Source of the DNA: Rhipicephalus microplus
Lineage: Eukaryota; Arthropoda; Arachnida; Ixodida; Ixodidae
Direction: 5' to 3'
DNA length: 64,000 nucleotides
Assembly (NCBI RefSeq): GCF_043290135.1
Contig: NC_134704.1
Location: 26,220,501 to 26,284,500 of the forward strand
Part shown: positions 1-11,556 of the stretch, one piece after another
Layout of the letters: each line of letters opens with the position of its first letter
Position numbering within the stretch: position 1 is the stretch's first letter
Notes under the pieces: generated by a model
The model's input: the letters and a program-made list of their open reading frames with translations, nothing else
What the model was told of the DNA's origin: nothing
Database searches by the model: none
Program-made: the position numbers and the translations under genes

Positions 1-2
1 CA

Positions 3-326
3 CTTCCTCCGGCAGCGCCTCCGGTTTACAGGCCCTCACCTCGCTTTTTCCGTCCATCTAATGAGTGGCGCACCCATGACAACCGTCCTATCTGCTTCGC
101 GTGTGGCATCGCTGGCCACATTGCACGCTACTGCCGCCGCCGTCCCACACCTGCGTACGCCTCCTTTGGAACTTCTACCTATGCGTCGCAGCAGGCCACC
201 ACGTCTGCATACGAACAGAGGCACTCTGACTCGGATCGTCGCCCATCGACTTCTCGTTTCCCATCTCCTCGTCGCCGATCGCCATCTCCTATGCGTCGTA
301 GACCGCCTCCTGAGGAGGGAAACTAA
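3..326 (+). CDS. gag: Gag C-terminal fragment (nucleocapsid)
   Basis: The reading frame is open from the window edge to TAA at 324-326. It encodes one CCHC zinc knuckle at 93-134, with the spacing C-x2-C-x4-H-x4-C (CFACGIAGHIARYC). A long Arg/Ser/Pro-rich tail follows, typical of an RNA-binding nucleocapsid. The start codon is outside the window. The last two sense codons, GGA AAC, form part of a slippery heptamer, so the gag stop is the point where pol would be reached by -1 frameshifting. No internal stop is present in the visible part. Confidence 0.9.
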   Translation, partial: LPPAAPPVYRPSPRFFRPSNEWRTHDNRPICFACGIAGHIARYCRRRPTPAYASFGTSTYASQQATTSAYEQRHSDSDRRPSTSRFPSPRRRSPSPMRRRPPPEEGN

Positions 327-380
327 TCAGTGCAGTTCCAGAGGCAAGAGCTGCAACTTCTGCGCAATTATCAAGGCCTC
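317..380 (+). promoter_or_regulatory. Probable -1 ribosomal frameshift signal between gag and pol
   Basis: The heptamer G GGA AAC (317-323) sits in the gag frame directly before the TAA stop. Slipping back one base reads GGG AAA CTA and enters the open pol frame. Seven bases downstream, TGCAG (331-335) can pair with CTGCA (351-355). Within that loop, GAGGC (341-345) can pair with GCCTC (376-380), giving a possible H-type pseudoknot. GGGAAAC is an established retroviral slippery sequence; the folding is my inference from base complementarity. Confidence 0.75.
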
Positions 381-2077
381 CATTTTCGCCGCAAAATGTT
401 GTTGATGTCAATGTTGAGGGAGTCGCCACACAAGCGTTAATTGATACTGGGGCCGCCGTTTCTGTGATGAACGCAAAATTTTGTCGCAAACTGAAGAAAG
501 TGACCACATCTCTCTGTGGCATCGTGCTGTCCACGGCTAGCGCGCAACGCATTCAGCCCTCGTCTGTGTGTACGGCGCGCATCGTCATCCAAGACGTTTT
601 GTACATCGTCCAATTTTTCGTACTACCATCTTGCTCTCATGACCTCATCCTGGGTTGGGATTTCTTATCAGGTCATGAAGCTATCATCGATTGTTGCGGT
701 GCGGAAGTGTCCCTAGTGCCAAGTTGTGAATTTCCACCGCCCGACCATTCATCACTGCTCTGCAAACTCATCGCTGACGACGACATCACCTTGCCTCCGG
801 AAGCTTCAGTCCCTATTAGCCTTTCATGTGTGGCGCAACCTGACGCCACGGTGGTGTTTACGCCATCCCCTGTTTTTACTGAACGCAAGGGCATCGTGCT
901 CCCATTTGCCGTTCTTACGATTGCGTCTGGTTTAACCGTAATGCTGGTTACCAACCACTGCAACTACCCCATTGGCTTGCTTCGTGGTGAAACGTTAGGA
1001 TATGTGCAACCTGTCGACCATATCAATGATATTATTCTTCCCGACGAAACGCCATGTCGCATTGCCGCAATCACTCAGGCGTCTGAGCCATCAAGCTCAC
1101 CAGCCTTCGACAATGCTATTGACGCAGACCTTCCCCCCTCACATCGCAGCCAACTTGTTGCTCTCCTTAACAAGTTTCGCTCTTCTTTCGACTTTCAGAA
1201 ACCTGCTTTGGGCCGCACCACGACTGTCACTCATACTATTGACACCGGCTCACAATCGCCTCTGCGACAGCGTCCTTACCGCGTTTCTTCCGAAGAGCGC
1301 CGCGTCATTACGGAGCAAGTAGATGACATGCTTAAACGTGGAGTCATACAGCCTTCTCAAAGCGCTTGGTCGTCACCCGTGGTTCTGGTAAAGAAAAAAG
1401 ATGGCACCGTTCGATTTTGCGTGGACTATCGCCGCTTGAACAAGATTACAAAGAAAGACGTCTACCCGCTACCACGAATAGACGATGCTCTTGACTGTTT
1501 ACAAGGCGCCGAGTACTTCACATCCTTGGATCTGCGTTCTGGGTATTGGCAGGTGCCAATGGCTGAATGTGATCGCCCTAAAACAGCCTTTGTAACGCCG
1601 GATGGCCTGTATGAGTTCAAAGTCATGCCATTTGGGCTCTGCAACGCGCCTGCGACGTTTGAATGCATGATAGATACCATATTGCGGGCCCACAAGTGGA
1701 AAACTTGCTTGTGTTACCTAGATGACATCGTAGTCTTTTCAGCTGATTTCCCGACACATCTTCATCGTCTCCACGAGATTATGACGTGTCTAGCTTCTGC
1801 AGGCCTACAACTTAACACCAAGAAGTGCCACTTCGCAGCCCGAAAACTAACCATCTTGGGACACGTCATCACAAGATACGGTGTTCTTCCGGACCTTGAT
1901 AAGCTTCGAGCTGTCGCTGACTTCCCAATGCCCACATCACTGAAAGCCCTAAGAAGTTTCGTTGGTCTTTGCTCTTACTTTTGTCGCTTCGTGCGCAACT
2001 TCGCGTCCATCATTGCACCTCTGACTAGTCTGCTTTTTGAACAGCAAAGGTATATCTGCATGGTCACCTGCATGTGA
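317..2077 (+). pseudogene. pol: Pol part 1: aspartic protease and reverse transcriptase, frameshifted at its end
   Basis: Entered by the -1 shift. The protease active site DTGA lies at 443-454 within LIDTGAAVSVM, and a second protease motif, LILGWDFL, follows. The reverse transcriptase spans about 1270-1960. It includes a VVLVKKKDG segment, SLDLRSGYWQ, the conserved MPFGLCNAPATF, and the catalytic YLDD at 1715-1726. The usual FER of the following helix reads FEC here. The frame runs into TGA at 2075-2077, while homology continues in another frame from about 2043, so a one-base indel near 2040-2060 has broken it. RT would copy the element RNA into cDNA in cytoplasmic particles. Confidence 0.92.
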
Positions 2078-3623
2078 CGACGCATTTCACCAGCTGCGCC
2101 GCCTGCTGACCTCGCCACCTATTCTTCGCCACTACGACCCCACTGCTGCCACAGAAGTTCACACTGATGCAAGCGGCGTTGGTCTTGGCGCAGTTTTGGC
2201 ACAACGGAAAGGCACCCAAACCGAATACGTAGTCGCTTATGCAAGTCGCGCTCTTAAGAAGGCTGAATTGAATTACTCCGTGACAGAGAAGGAGTGTTTG
2301 GCCATAATCTGGGCGCTTGCGAAGTTTCGCCCGTACCTTTACGGCCGTCCTTTCGACGTGGTCATAGACCACCATGCTCTATGCTGGCTGTCCACCTTGA
2401 AAGACCCGTCCGGACGTCTGGGGCGTTGGACACTTCGATTGCAGGAATATGACATCCGTGTCGTATATCGTTCCGGTCGCAAGCATGCGGACGCCGATGC
2501 ACTTTCCCGATCGCCATTAACACCAGATGTGGCTTCTCTTTCACCCCCTTTTACCGCCTTGTCACCACTCGACAGCACTGACATGCTTTCGGAGCAGCGT
2601 AAAGACCCATACCTTGCCTTGTTAGTCGACTACCTTACCGATCCGTCTTCTGTCCCTTCCACGAGAGCGCTGCGCCGGCAAGCAGCCCATTTTTCCTTAC
2701 GTGACAACATTCTGTACCGCCGCAACTACATGCCTGGTGGTCGGAAGTGGCTCCTTGCTTTCCCAACTCATATGCGCTCTGACATCTGCATGAATTTCCA
2801 TGCAGATCCCCAAAGTGCTCACGCAGGTGTCCTGAAAACCTACGAAAGGCTGCGCCAACGCTATTACTGGCGAGGAATGTATCGTTTTGTGCAGAAATAC
2901 GTTCAGTCTTGCACCACTTGCCAACAGAACAAAACACCTCCGCGGCACCTTACTGGCATGTTACAGCCGCTCCCGTACCCGGCTCGCCCATTCGACCGCG
3001 TGGGTATAGACCTCTATGGCCCACTCCCATATAGTAGCTCTGGAAACCGGTGGATTATTGTCGGAGTCGATCATCTGACACGCTACGCTGAGACTGCAGC
3101 TCTACCGGCAGCGACCGCCCATGAAGTTGCACTCTTCATTATCCGCAGCTTCATTCTACGCCATGGTGCTCCGCGGGAATTACTCAGTGATAGGGGTCGA
3201 GTGTTCCTGTCGGAGGTCATCCAAGCTATCCTCGCTGAATGCAACATTATCCACCGGAAATCTACCGCATACCATCCACAGACAAATGGTCTTACTGAGT
3301 GGTTTAACCGCACACTTGGCGACATGCTGAGGATGTACACCTCCTCCGACCACACTAACTGGGACGCTGTATTGCCCTTTGTTACCTTCGCTTATAACAC
3401 CGCGACGCAAGCGACTACCGGTTTTTCCCCGTTCTTTCTATTGTACGGCCGCGAACCTTCCCACCCACTCGACACTATACTACCGTACCGCGCTGATGCA
3501 TCTGAGTGCTCCCCGCTTTCGGAAGTCGCCAGATACGCTGAAGACTGCCGTCAGTTGGCTCGGTCTCTGACAAGTGAGGCTCAAGGTCTACAAAAAATCC
3601 GACATATTACGCTCATCACATAG
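2037..3623 (+). pseudogene. pol: Pol part 2: RNase H and integrase, frameshifted at both ends
   Basis: Continues part 1 after the indel; the first ATG in this frame (2037) is coincidental. RNase H begins with HTDAS (2160-2174) and ends near the ADALSRSP motif. The integrase zinc-binding region (HHCC type) lies about 2797-2934 and ends in CTTC. The catalytic core has Asp at 3009-3011, Asp at 3189-3191 and Glu at 3297-3299. The last two are 36 codons apart, so the DD35E spacing is intact. The frame ends at TAG 3621-3623, but homology continues from about 3608 in another frame, marking a second single-base indel. Confidence 0.92.
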
Positions 3624-3865
3624 CGCCTACGTTTCGTACTGGCTCCCTCGTGTGGCTTTGGGTGCCCCCGCACGTTCCTGGCCTGTCTTCTAAACTTCTG
3701 GCCCGGTACCATGGTCCATACCGTGTCATTGACGCAACCTCGCCGGTGAATTACATCATCGAGCCCCTAACACAATCACCAGATTTGCGCCGTCGACGAC
3801 GCGAGACCGTACACGTCGACCGTCTCAAGCCTTACTACGACCCCCTCATTGTGCCTACTCCCTGA
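3608..3865 (+). pseudogene. pol: Pol part 3: integrase C-terminal GPY/F-like module
   Basis: The reading resumes at YAHH after the frameshift. It includes VWLWVPP and LLARYHGPYRVID, the GPY/F-type module found at the end of many Ty3/gypsy integrases, then an Arg-rich stretch and VHVDRLKPYY. It stops at TGA 3863-3865. No chromodomain is seen. It is separated from the integrase core only by the indel near 3600-3608 and belongs to the same polyprotein. Confidence 0.88.
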
Positions 3866-3900
3866 GTCGCCAGGATGGCTACCCTTCACCCCGGGGGTAT

Positions 3901-4062
3901 TGTAGTGGAGCATACGCACCAACGCGTATGCGCCTTCGGAAGACAACAAAAAGCCCGTGCTCTGCTTGCGCGAGAGTTTGTGCCGCCTCTGCCAGACTTG
4001 CCGTACGCCCACTTTCTGTTGCGACCTCGCTACGACTTCTCGGCTCGAATAAACGTCATCAC

Positions 4063-4063
<1 letters not shown>
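3901..4063 (+). repeat. 3' LTR of copy A (about 163 bp)
   Basis: The segment starts TGTAGTGGAG just after a G-run (candidate polypurine tract, 3891-3897) and 36 bp after the pol stop. It carries AATAAA at 4049-4054, nine bases before the 3' CA. TG...CA ends and a late AATAAA fit an LTR. The 5' LTR is outside the window, so the boundaries cannot be confirmed by comparison. Confidence 0.65.

Positions 4064-4158
<95 letters not shown>
4064..4158. repeat. (TA)n microsatellite, about 95 bp
   Basis: Nearly pure TA dinucleotides begin directly at the presumed LTR end. Either the element inserted next to the array, or the array grew at the junction. Confidence 0.98.
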
Positions 4159-4161
<3 letters not shown>

Positions 4162-6957
4162 AGACCACGTGTCGGTTTCGAATTATGATAATTGTATGTA
4201 CACATTGTACACAATAAATCTTTTACGTACGATGGGCTTAAAGAGCCTTGCTGTTAAAAAAAAAGTTGTGTTTGCATATACACCTTCTGCGTTGGTCACT
4301 TTACACGTTCTTGTTTTAACACGTCAAACGTGCAAGCTAGGTGCGCACTTTCGATGTAGTTAGATCTATACTCCCCACAAATGTTAAACAAAACATGGAA
4401 GTACTCTCATCACGTTATGATTTATCCGTGTTTGCGGCGCGCGTAGCATTTTCGCTGGACAATCAGTTTCTTTATTTTTCTTTCTTTCTTTCTTTCTTTC
4501 TTTCATTTATTTGTTTTTTATTTATTTCCTTTTTCCTTCTTTCTCGATCACTGTACTCGTATGTAGTTCAGCGTTTAACGCGTCACTGCATGAATGTGTG
4601 TTCTTTTCTGTTTCAAGTGGTTAAAAATTCGTGCGCACAAATTAGCATCAATTACAGCGAATTGCATAATATCTTCAACAGCGTATTCTTCAATTAAAAA
4701 CGTAAATTTCGAAGATTGTCTGGTGTTCTCGTAATCGCTTGCGAGAAGGGATTCGGAAAGAATCTTCGTACGTGCGTTCTGACACGCTTGCATCGTCAGG
4801 CTTCCTAGCGGTTTTTGTTGGTGTTATGGCACTAACCATGCTGTATAATCCGGCTGCATAAACATAGCTTGACTAAACGCATTAAGAAAACGAGAAAAAC
4901 CGGATCACGTTTTGTTCAACAGGGCATCAAATGTTTGAAGGATTAAAAATGGTACCAGCTCTTGTGCTACTCTAATACGCTGGACGCTTAGTGGCTCTGT
5001 TCTTATACGTTATACTCTCTCAGAGCTTTGTGAAAACGAGCTGGAAATGAAGCCAGGGAAATTAGAGATGACGTGTTATGTACTGTTTTAAGCGGATTGT
5101 AGTAATTGTGATGCGAATGTGAAGTATTTAGAGTGGACGAAAAGACAACTTGCCCCGTGAAGGGACAGAAGCCGCGACCTTCGGATTACGTGCCCGAAGT
5201 TCTTAGAAAGCTAGCTGCGGCAATGGTAAGCCCCCGTCCTGTTGAGAACTTGCCAACAAAAGCACGTGACCGAGAGAAAAAAGCTGAGCCCTGTCTTTCT
5301 GAGAATTTCGTCAGCAAAGCAAAGTGCCAAGAATCCACCAAATTTTAGGACCTCGCATGATCCTCCACCATCGCTGAGCATGCTACTCCGCAAGCAGATA
5401 ACGGTTATTTTATGCGTGTAGACGCGTCTTAAGAAAATTCAAAGAGCGAAGAAGTTCGCTGCGTTGATATTCGAAGTATTGTTGCTGCTATCAACGTTCT
5501 TACTTTTTTTTTGGATACATTAACAAGAACGTTTTGACCATTGAAGTAAAAAGAAAACGTGCTCAATAGTTTTTTTTTTATTTTCATAACTGAGCAATGC
5601 ATGTTAGCAAACCAGATAGCTTTTTTTTTTACAAGTCTCCTTGACCTTGCTTTCTTCTTTTTCAGTCATCGTTAAAGTGAAACAAGCCTGCGCCAGAACG
5701 ATTCTAAAACTTCCAATGTCACTCACAACGTAAATCTCTCGTTCATTATTTTGTCATGGTACAACAAGCAAAGACACCTGTTGCTTTGCTGAAGAAGGCT
5801 CAGCGATCGCTTAGAGGTTCTTTGCAAAATTTAGCTCGAACAAACAACCTTCAAAGAAGGAGTTATGTAAGCATATTGTAAAAAAAAAAAAAAAACGTGG
5901 CAGTGAATCTAACGAGCAGAAACTGCAGCATGGTTGTCTTCAGATTACATGTGTTCAAACAGTCGTGTGTGTTCACAAATAAGTATAGCTAGCAAGCCAC
6001 AAAAACCGACGCCTGTGCAAACAGTCTCGTTGTCATTGGAAGTGCCGTGTAATACTGGACAGCAACAAATTTCAATTTCTGAGTCACCTTTTATATTGTG
6101 TTACGTGTTATTGCATCCTCCTTTATTCCGAAAGAAAGTAAATAATAATAGAGTTGCGCAACATTGCAGCTATTCATCTTCACAGCACTGCTAGCTCCTT
6201 CGTCATTTCGCGCGGAGGAAATTTCGTTAAGGCGCACAAAAGGGATGTGACGCACGTGGAGCCGTAATATCACGTGTAGGGAAGCCCTGAATAAAAAGCA
6301 GGAAGCGCGCTATAAATATAAAATGTGCGAAGAGCGCGCAGTTCTCTGTTCGGCACGAAATACCATATCACTGTAATAAAGAAAAAAAAACGAAAGCATG
6401 CCAAACAGAAGCGCGTCCTCACTGATAGCAACAATGGTGGATCCCCTGTGCAAGGCACAGAGCCCCCCCCCCCCCCTTGCGGGGCTCTGCAAACACACGC
6501 ACAGTTTCCCTCGGGGGCAGGAGTGAGCGTTGGGCCCAAAATTAAAGGACAAGCTGGTGCGTTCTCTTAAACTTGGGTTTTGTTCATACTTCCGTAAAGG
6601 GGGGTCGTCATTGTTCTGCATGTTGAAACTATGCTGCCTCCTTCTATTTCTTTTTCGCACACAATACCGTTCCTGATTGCGTTGCGTGACGGCCGAGCCA
6701 CCTCGTTATATGTGGAATGAGTTTTTCTTCCTTTGACGAAGCTTGTCTGACCCCTCTGTTTTTATTTCTTACATCTCGACAAGTTTTCTTCTTTCCTACA
6801 AGGTCGTTGCTTTTTATTTCTCGCTTTGTTTGCATGGTGACAATGAGAAGCAAGCAGAGTTTGCTGATACATTTTCTTCCAGTCTATTCTCTCATAAGGG
6901 CGTGCTGTTCGCGCTCGTTTATCGTTATTTCAACTGCGTACAATAAATATCTGCTTT
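4159..6957. other. Gene-free stretch
   Basis: AT-rich DNA with many short A and T runs and a (TTTC)n tract at 4476-4505. CAGAGCCCC (6458-6466) and GGGGCTCTG (6481-6489) form a perfect 9-bp hairpin around a C-run. I see no ORF with recognisable protein features. Confidence 0.6.
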
Positions 6958-7345
6958 TAGGGGTAAAGCTCCTTAAGGCGTCGGTCTGTACATCCTCCGA
7001 TATTTTACGAAGCCGCCGGTGGCACACATCCGCTCTAGAGCGGGTATGCGCCACAAGAAATGCTAGATGCGAGATGGCGGTACTTGGAGTGTTCACTAGA
7101 CGGACGCACAGACGGAAGGACAGACGGACTAGAACACGGACGGCAAGATGGACGAACATGCGGACGTACGGACGGATGGACGGATGAATGGACGGACAAA
7201 CGAATGAATGGACTCACGGACGGACACACGGGCAGACGGGTGGATACATAGATGGACGCACGGATGGTCGCGCGGACGGACGAAAGCAAGAACGAACGGA
7301 CGGACGCTTGACCCCATTCATCATTATTATTCACTCCGTGTATAT
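6958..7345 (+). repeat. Interspersed repeat family B, copy 1, with internal GGAC-rich minisatellite
   Basis: The segment starts TTAGGGGTAAAGCTCCTTA, then a shared block around GATGCGAGATGGCGGTACTT. A degenerate (GACGGACG)n tract follows at about 7098-7309, then CCCCATTCATCATTATT and a short tail. The same order of blocks recurs at 50255-50735 and, decayed, at 30826-31020, which shows that this is a dispersed element rather than a simple repeat. ORFs across it on both strands are low-complexity shadows. Confidence 0.75.
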
Positions 7346-7763
7346 GCCGTGATTTTTTTTTTCATTTTGCTGAGCATATTAACAAGATGCAGCAGGAGAG
7401 TAGAGCCCACTGAAATGAAAGCACCCAAATAATTTCACGTTTTGGTAACTCCAACTACGGTGGGGCCACCGAGAAATGACCGGCTGCGTTCTTTCACGCA
7501 TGGCTGAAGTGACACAAAAATACTTCGATGTCATTAAATACCACAGTACTCGAAATCGAGACAAAATGTTTTATATCAATTCTTCCTCACTTGCAGGCTG
7601 TGTTGATTGATCAAGGCATTTCTAAAAAGAAACATAGCAGGTATGACTTGAAATAATCAGTTACGCATCACATCATGCTTTGATTGAAAAGTATGCACAC
7701 GCACGCACACACACCTGCGCACACACGCTTATGTGCACTCTCTCTCTCTCTCTTTTATAAACG
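7346..7763. other. Gene-free stretch
   Basis: No gene seen. It ends in CA-rich sequence and a (CT)n tract (7738-7752) leading into the TACA array. Confidence 0.6.
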
Positions 7764-7947
7764 CATACATACATACATACATACATACATACATACATAC
7801 ATACATACATACATACATACATACATACATACATACATACATACATACATACATACATACATACATACATACATACATACATACATACATACATACATAC
7901 ATACATACATACATACATACATACATACATACATACATACATACATA
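7764..7947. repeat. (TACA)n array, 184 bp
   Basis: An essentially perfect tetranucleotide array. It borders the 3' end of the reverse-strand gypsy copy B. Confidence 0.98.
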
Positions 7948-8029
7948 AAAGAGCATCGCGCCGATGCTATAGCTGAGACAGTAATTCGCGCATGAAGTCA
8001 CTTTGTAGAAGCGACGGTGCCTCGCAGAG

Positions 8030-11000
8030 TCACTCGCTGACGTATGGCTTATTGCGCACTACGTGCACAAGCTCAGGTCGGTGCTGGCGACGCCTTGAAC
8101 AGTTTGGGCTATCCGGGACGACTTCATAGGTAACGTCACTTAGTAGTCGCAGCACTCGATAAGGTTCGAAGTATCTTCTGAGAAATTTTTTAGATAGTCC
8201 CCGTCTTCGTACAGGCGTCCACACCCATACCCTGTCCCTGGTTTCGTACGTTACAGGTGTATGACGTTGGTTATAGCGGCCTGCGTCGTACTCTTGCTGT
8301 TGGTATATTCGCAGACGTGCGAGCTGCCTGGATTCCTCTGCGCGTTGAGTAAACGCGTCAGGACTCGTTTCGTTGTCATTGCATTCGTGTGGCAGCATCG
8401 CGTCTAACATCGTTCTTACTTCTCGTCCGTGAACAAGGCTGAATGGGGTCATCCGTGTGGTTTCTTGTTTCGCAGTATTGTATGCGAACGTTATGTAAGG
8501 GAAAATCTCATCCCAGTTTTTGTGTTCGATGTCCACATACATTGAAAGAATGTCTTCCAGAGTTTTGTTAAGTCGCTTGGTCAACCCGTTGGTTTGTGGA
8601 TGGTAAGCTGTCGACTTGCGATGAATAGTACCGCTGAGCACCAACACATGATCTAAAAGTGCGGCCGTGAATGCGGTTCCGCGATCTGTTATAACGATCG
8701 ATGGCGCACCGTGTCTCAGCACAATGTTCTCTATAAAGAACCGAACTACCTCCTCTGCTGTGCCACTCTGGATGGCTTTTGTCTCGGCATAGCGAGTAAG
8801 GTAGTCGGTCGCCACTATAACCCAGCGGTTACCAACACTAGAGGTGGGAAGTGGGCCCAAAAGGTCCATTCCGATCTGGTCAGATGGCGTTGTCAGGATC
8901 TGGACAGGGTGTAGCAAACCGGCTCGTTTCGTTGGAGGTGACTTGCGCCGCTGGCAATCGAGGCAGGTCCGGACATGATGCTTCACGGCAGTGGTGAGTC
9001 TAGGCCAGTAATATCTGCCTCGAACTTTGCTTAGTGTGCGCGTGTAGCCTAAATGTCCAGATGTTACCTCGTTGTGGCACGCTTGCAACACCTCAGAACG
9101 AAGAGTGGTAGGGACGAAAAGCAGGTAGGTGGACCCGTCTGACGAGAGGTTCATTTTGTAAAGGACATTGTTTCGCAGACAGAACGACGATAGTCCTCTT
9201 GTAAAGGCTTTGGGTGCATTCTGGCTTTGTCCTTCTAAATAATTAATCAAGCCAAGTAGCTCAGGATCGTCATGCTGGTGATCTGCGATGGTTGACGTGT
9301 CGAGGATTCCGAGGAACGCTGTCTCTTCATCAAAAGCAGCAGCTGACTCTATTGGTGATCGAGATAGGCAGTCGGCGTCCGTGTGTCGTTTTCCCGACTT
9401 ATACACCATCGTTATATTAAACTCCTGTAGTCTAAGGCTCCAGCGTGCCAATCGCCCGGAAAGATCTTTCAGACTTGTTAACCAACACAACGAATGGTGG
9501 TCACCGATAACCTTGATTGGGCGGCCGTACATGTATGGGCGAAATTTCATAACTGCCCACACCACGGCGAGGCATTCCTTTTCAGTGTTCGAGTAATTTG
9601 CTTCTGTGCGTGACAGAGTTCTGCTTGCGTAAGCGATCACTCTTTCCTCGTCGTCCTGGCGCTGCACAAGCACAGCTCCGAGGCCAACATTGCTGGCGTC
9701 AGTATGGAGCACTGTAGGGGCCGTGTCATTAAAATAGGCAAGCATGGGGGTGTTCTGTAGACGTTGCCGCAAGTCATTGAAAGCATCTTCCTGTTCGTCG
9801 GCCCAAACAAATGCAACGTCATCCCTCGTGAGACGAGTTAAAGGTGACGCAATGCGCGCAAAATCTGGAATAAACCGCCGATAATATGCACAGAGACCCA
9901 GAAAACGCCTCACTGCCTTTTTATCTGATGGTGTTGGAAACTGTGAGACGGCGGCAACTTTTTCGGGGTCTGGACGAACTCCTGCGTAACTGACCACATG
10001 GCCAAGAAACTGCAGTTCCTCAAAGCAGAAGTGACATTTCTCCGGCTTCAGCGTCAGGCCTGCGGCCAGTATGGCCTGCAAGACCATTTGCAATCGTTCA
10101 AGGTGTTCGTCAAACGTTGTAGAAAACACAATGACGTCGTCAAGGTATACTAGGCAGGTTCTCCATTTAAGCCCAGAGAGAACGGTGTCCATGAGACGCT
10201 GGAAAGTAGCAGGCGTGGAGCACAAGCCAAATTGTAAAACCTTAAATTCGTACAGTCCGTCTGGCGTCACGAAAGCGGTTTTTTCACGATCCCTGGGGTC
10301 TACTTCAATTTGCCAATATCCGCTATTTAAGTCCATAAAAGAGAAGTAACCTGCGTTTCGAAGCCTCTCAATTGAATCATCTATGCGGGGAGGCAGGTAC
10401 ACGTCCTTTTTTGTAACCTGATTTACCTTTCGATAGTCCACACAGAAACGCAGGCTGCCGTCCTTTTTTTTCACTAGAACAACAGGTGATGCACAGGGGC
10501 TTTTCGACGGTTGAATGACGTCGTCTTCAAGCATTTTTGTTACCTGCTGTTCTATCGCTTCTCGTTCTTTTGAAGCCACACGGTACGGATTTTGATGGAT
10601 TGGTCTAGCCGTGCCCTCTGTGGTCAAGGACGTGCGGCCAACTTTCGAGGTCGACGCAAAACAGTCGTAGAACTCGTCTAGCAGCACAAGCAGGCGTTCC
10701 CGCTGTGGCTGAGTTAAAGTAGGGCTGACGTCAAGGTTAGGTGCTAGGTCACGTGGGTCTTGTGCAGGTGTTGCTTCGAGTGCTGAAAAGCAGTCATGAA
10801 CATCTGCGACCTCGTCGAAATGTGCCAACGTTGTGCCTTTTGGAAGGTGCCGTCGCTCGGAGGTGAAATTGGTCAACAGCAAGTTCGTTCGGCCGTCGGT
10901 GACATTGACTATTCCTCGGGCTACGGAAATTCCTTGTGTGAAAAGCAGCGAGGTTAGTTGGTCGGCGACTCCTTCACCGTCGAACGGTACGTCACATGCT

Positions 11001-11254
11001 ACTTAAACGAGGATACATGATCGAGGCGGCACGACTATATTGTGGTCTTTGAGACGAAAGGATTTGTGCTCTGGTGATGTAGGATCAGTCAGACGAGCAT
11101 TCTCGTAAAATGAAACCACGTGGTCCGGGATGTTGATTATTGCGCCATGCTCCCTGAGAAAGTCCATTCCTATAATTAAATTTTTGCAGCACTCTGGGAG
11201 AACAATGAAAGTCGCGATGAAAGAAGAATCTCCTAGCTGATTCTTGCTGTGCAT
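8030..11254 (-). pseudogene. pol: Pol of copy B: end of protease, RT, RNase H, integrase
   Basis: One frame from 11254 to the TGA at 8030, interrupted only by TAA at 11003-11005. From 10882 it is open for 950 codons. RT carries VVLVKKKDG, MDLNSGYWQ and YLDD (10147-10136). RNase H carries HTDAS and the ADCLSRSP end. The integrase has an HHCC finger ending CLDCQ, Asp codons at 8865-8863 and 8686-8684, and the HPQTNGLT motif. The catalytic Glu position reads Lys (AAG, 8578-8576), so strand transfer would be abolished. The C-terminus has a GPY/F-like module (FEPYRVLR) and no chromodomain. One open frame of this length suggests recent activity before decay. Confidence 0.93.
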
Positions 11255-11556
11255 CTTTCAGTAGGGAGCAGCAATTGACCACCCGCTGTTCTTATATGTG
11301 GTCCTGTCCATGGCGTTTTTACTTTTCTAAGATGATCAGCCAGCTTCTGACTCATTATGGAAAAATCAGCACCCGTATCGACTAAGGCCGTCACTTGCTC
11401 TCCATCAATAATTACATTAAGGTCGGCGCTCACCATTTCGTCGTTGTTAATATTCGTCGGCGTCGAGTCGTTCTGTAGCGGCAGTACTGGGGACTTTTTA
11501 TCGTCTTATGGTCGGGCTGCGACCTTACCTCGAGAGGTCGCCGCCTTTAGTTTCCC
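11233..11556 (-). pseudogene. pol: Protease N-terminal part of copy B pol
   Basis: This is the -1 frame entered from the gag end. It has an in-frame TAA at 11506-11508, then is open and encodes the aspartic protease active site DTGAD (11379-11365) within ALVDTGADFSIM. The frame stops at 11233, while the protease continues in the frame of the main pol ORF from 11254, so an indel lies near 11240. The element would need readthrough as well as frameshifting to express pol. Confidence 0.85.
11514..11556 (-). promoter_or_regulatory. Probable -1 ribosomal frameshift signal of copy B
   Basis: On the minus strand the gag frame ends CGG GGA AAC TAA, giving the heptamer G GGA AAC at 11556-11550. The following bases can form a stem between GGCGGCGACC (11545-11536) and GGTCGCAGCC (11524-11515), with nine of ten pairs and an 11-nt loop. 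Slippery site and stop are identical to those of copy A, although the surrounding sequence differs. Confidence 0.75.

Larger units (their letters stand above)
1..4063 (+). mobile_element. Ty3/gypsy LTR retrotransposon, copy A (5' end outside window)
   Basis: Gene order is gag (3' end), protease, reverse transcriptase, RNase H, integrase, then a 3' LTR, which is the Ty3/gypsy order. The 5' LTR and most of gag lie before the window. Gag ends at 326, and pol follows in the -1 frame. Pol is broken by a frameshift near 2040-2060 and another near 3600-3608, so this copy cannot make a complete polyprotein as written. No env-like ORF is seen between pol and the LTR. The catalytic motifs are otherwise intact, so the insertion is probably fairly recent, or the two indels are sequencing errors. 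Confidence 0.95.

Noticed and set aside
7035..7334. Minus-strand Ser/Val/Arg/Pro-rich ORFs and their counterparts at 50139-50709
   Set aside because: Shadows of the GGAC minisatellite in repeat family B.
7673..8001. Long ORFs of Met-Tyr-Val-Cys or Ile-His-Thr repeats
   Set aside because: Translation of a (TACA)n array; open on both strands because the 12-bp reading period contains no stop.
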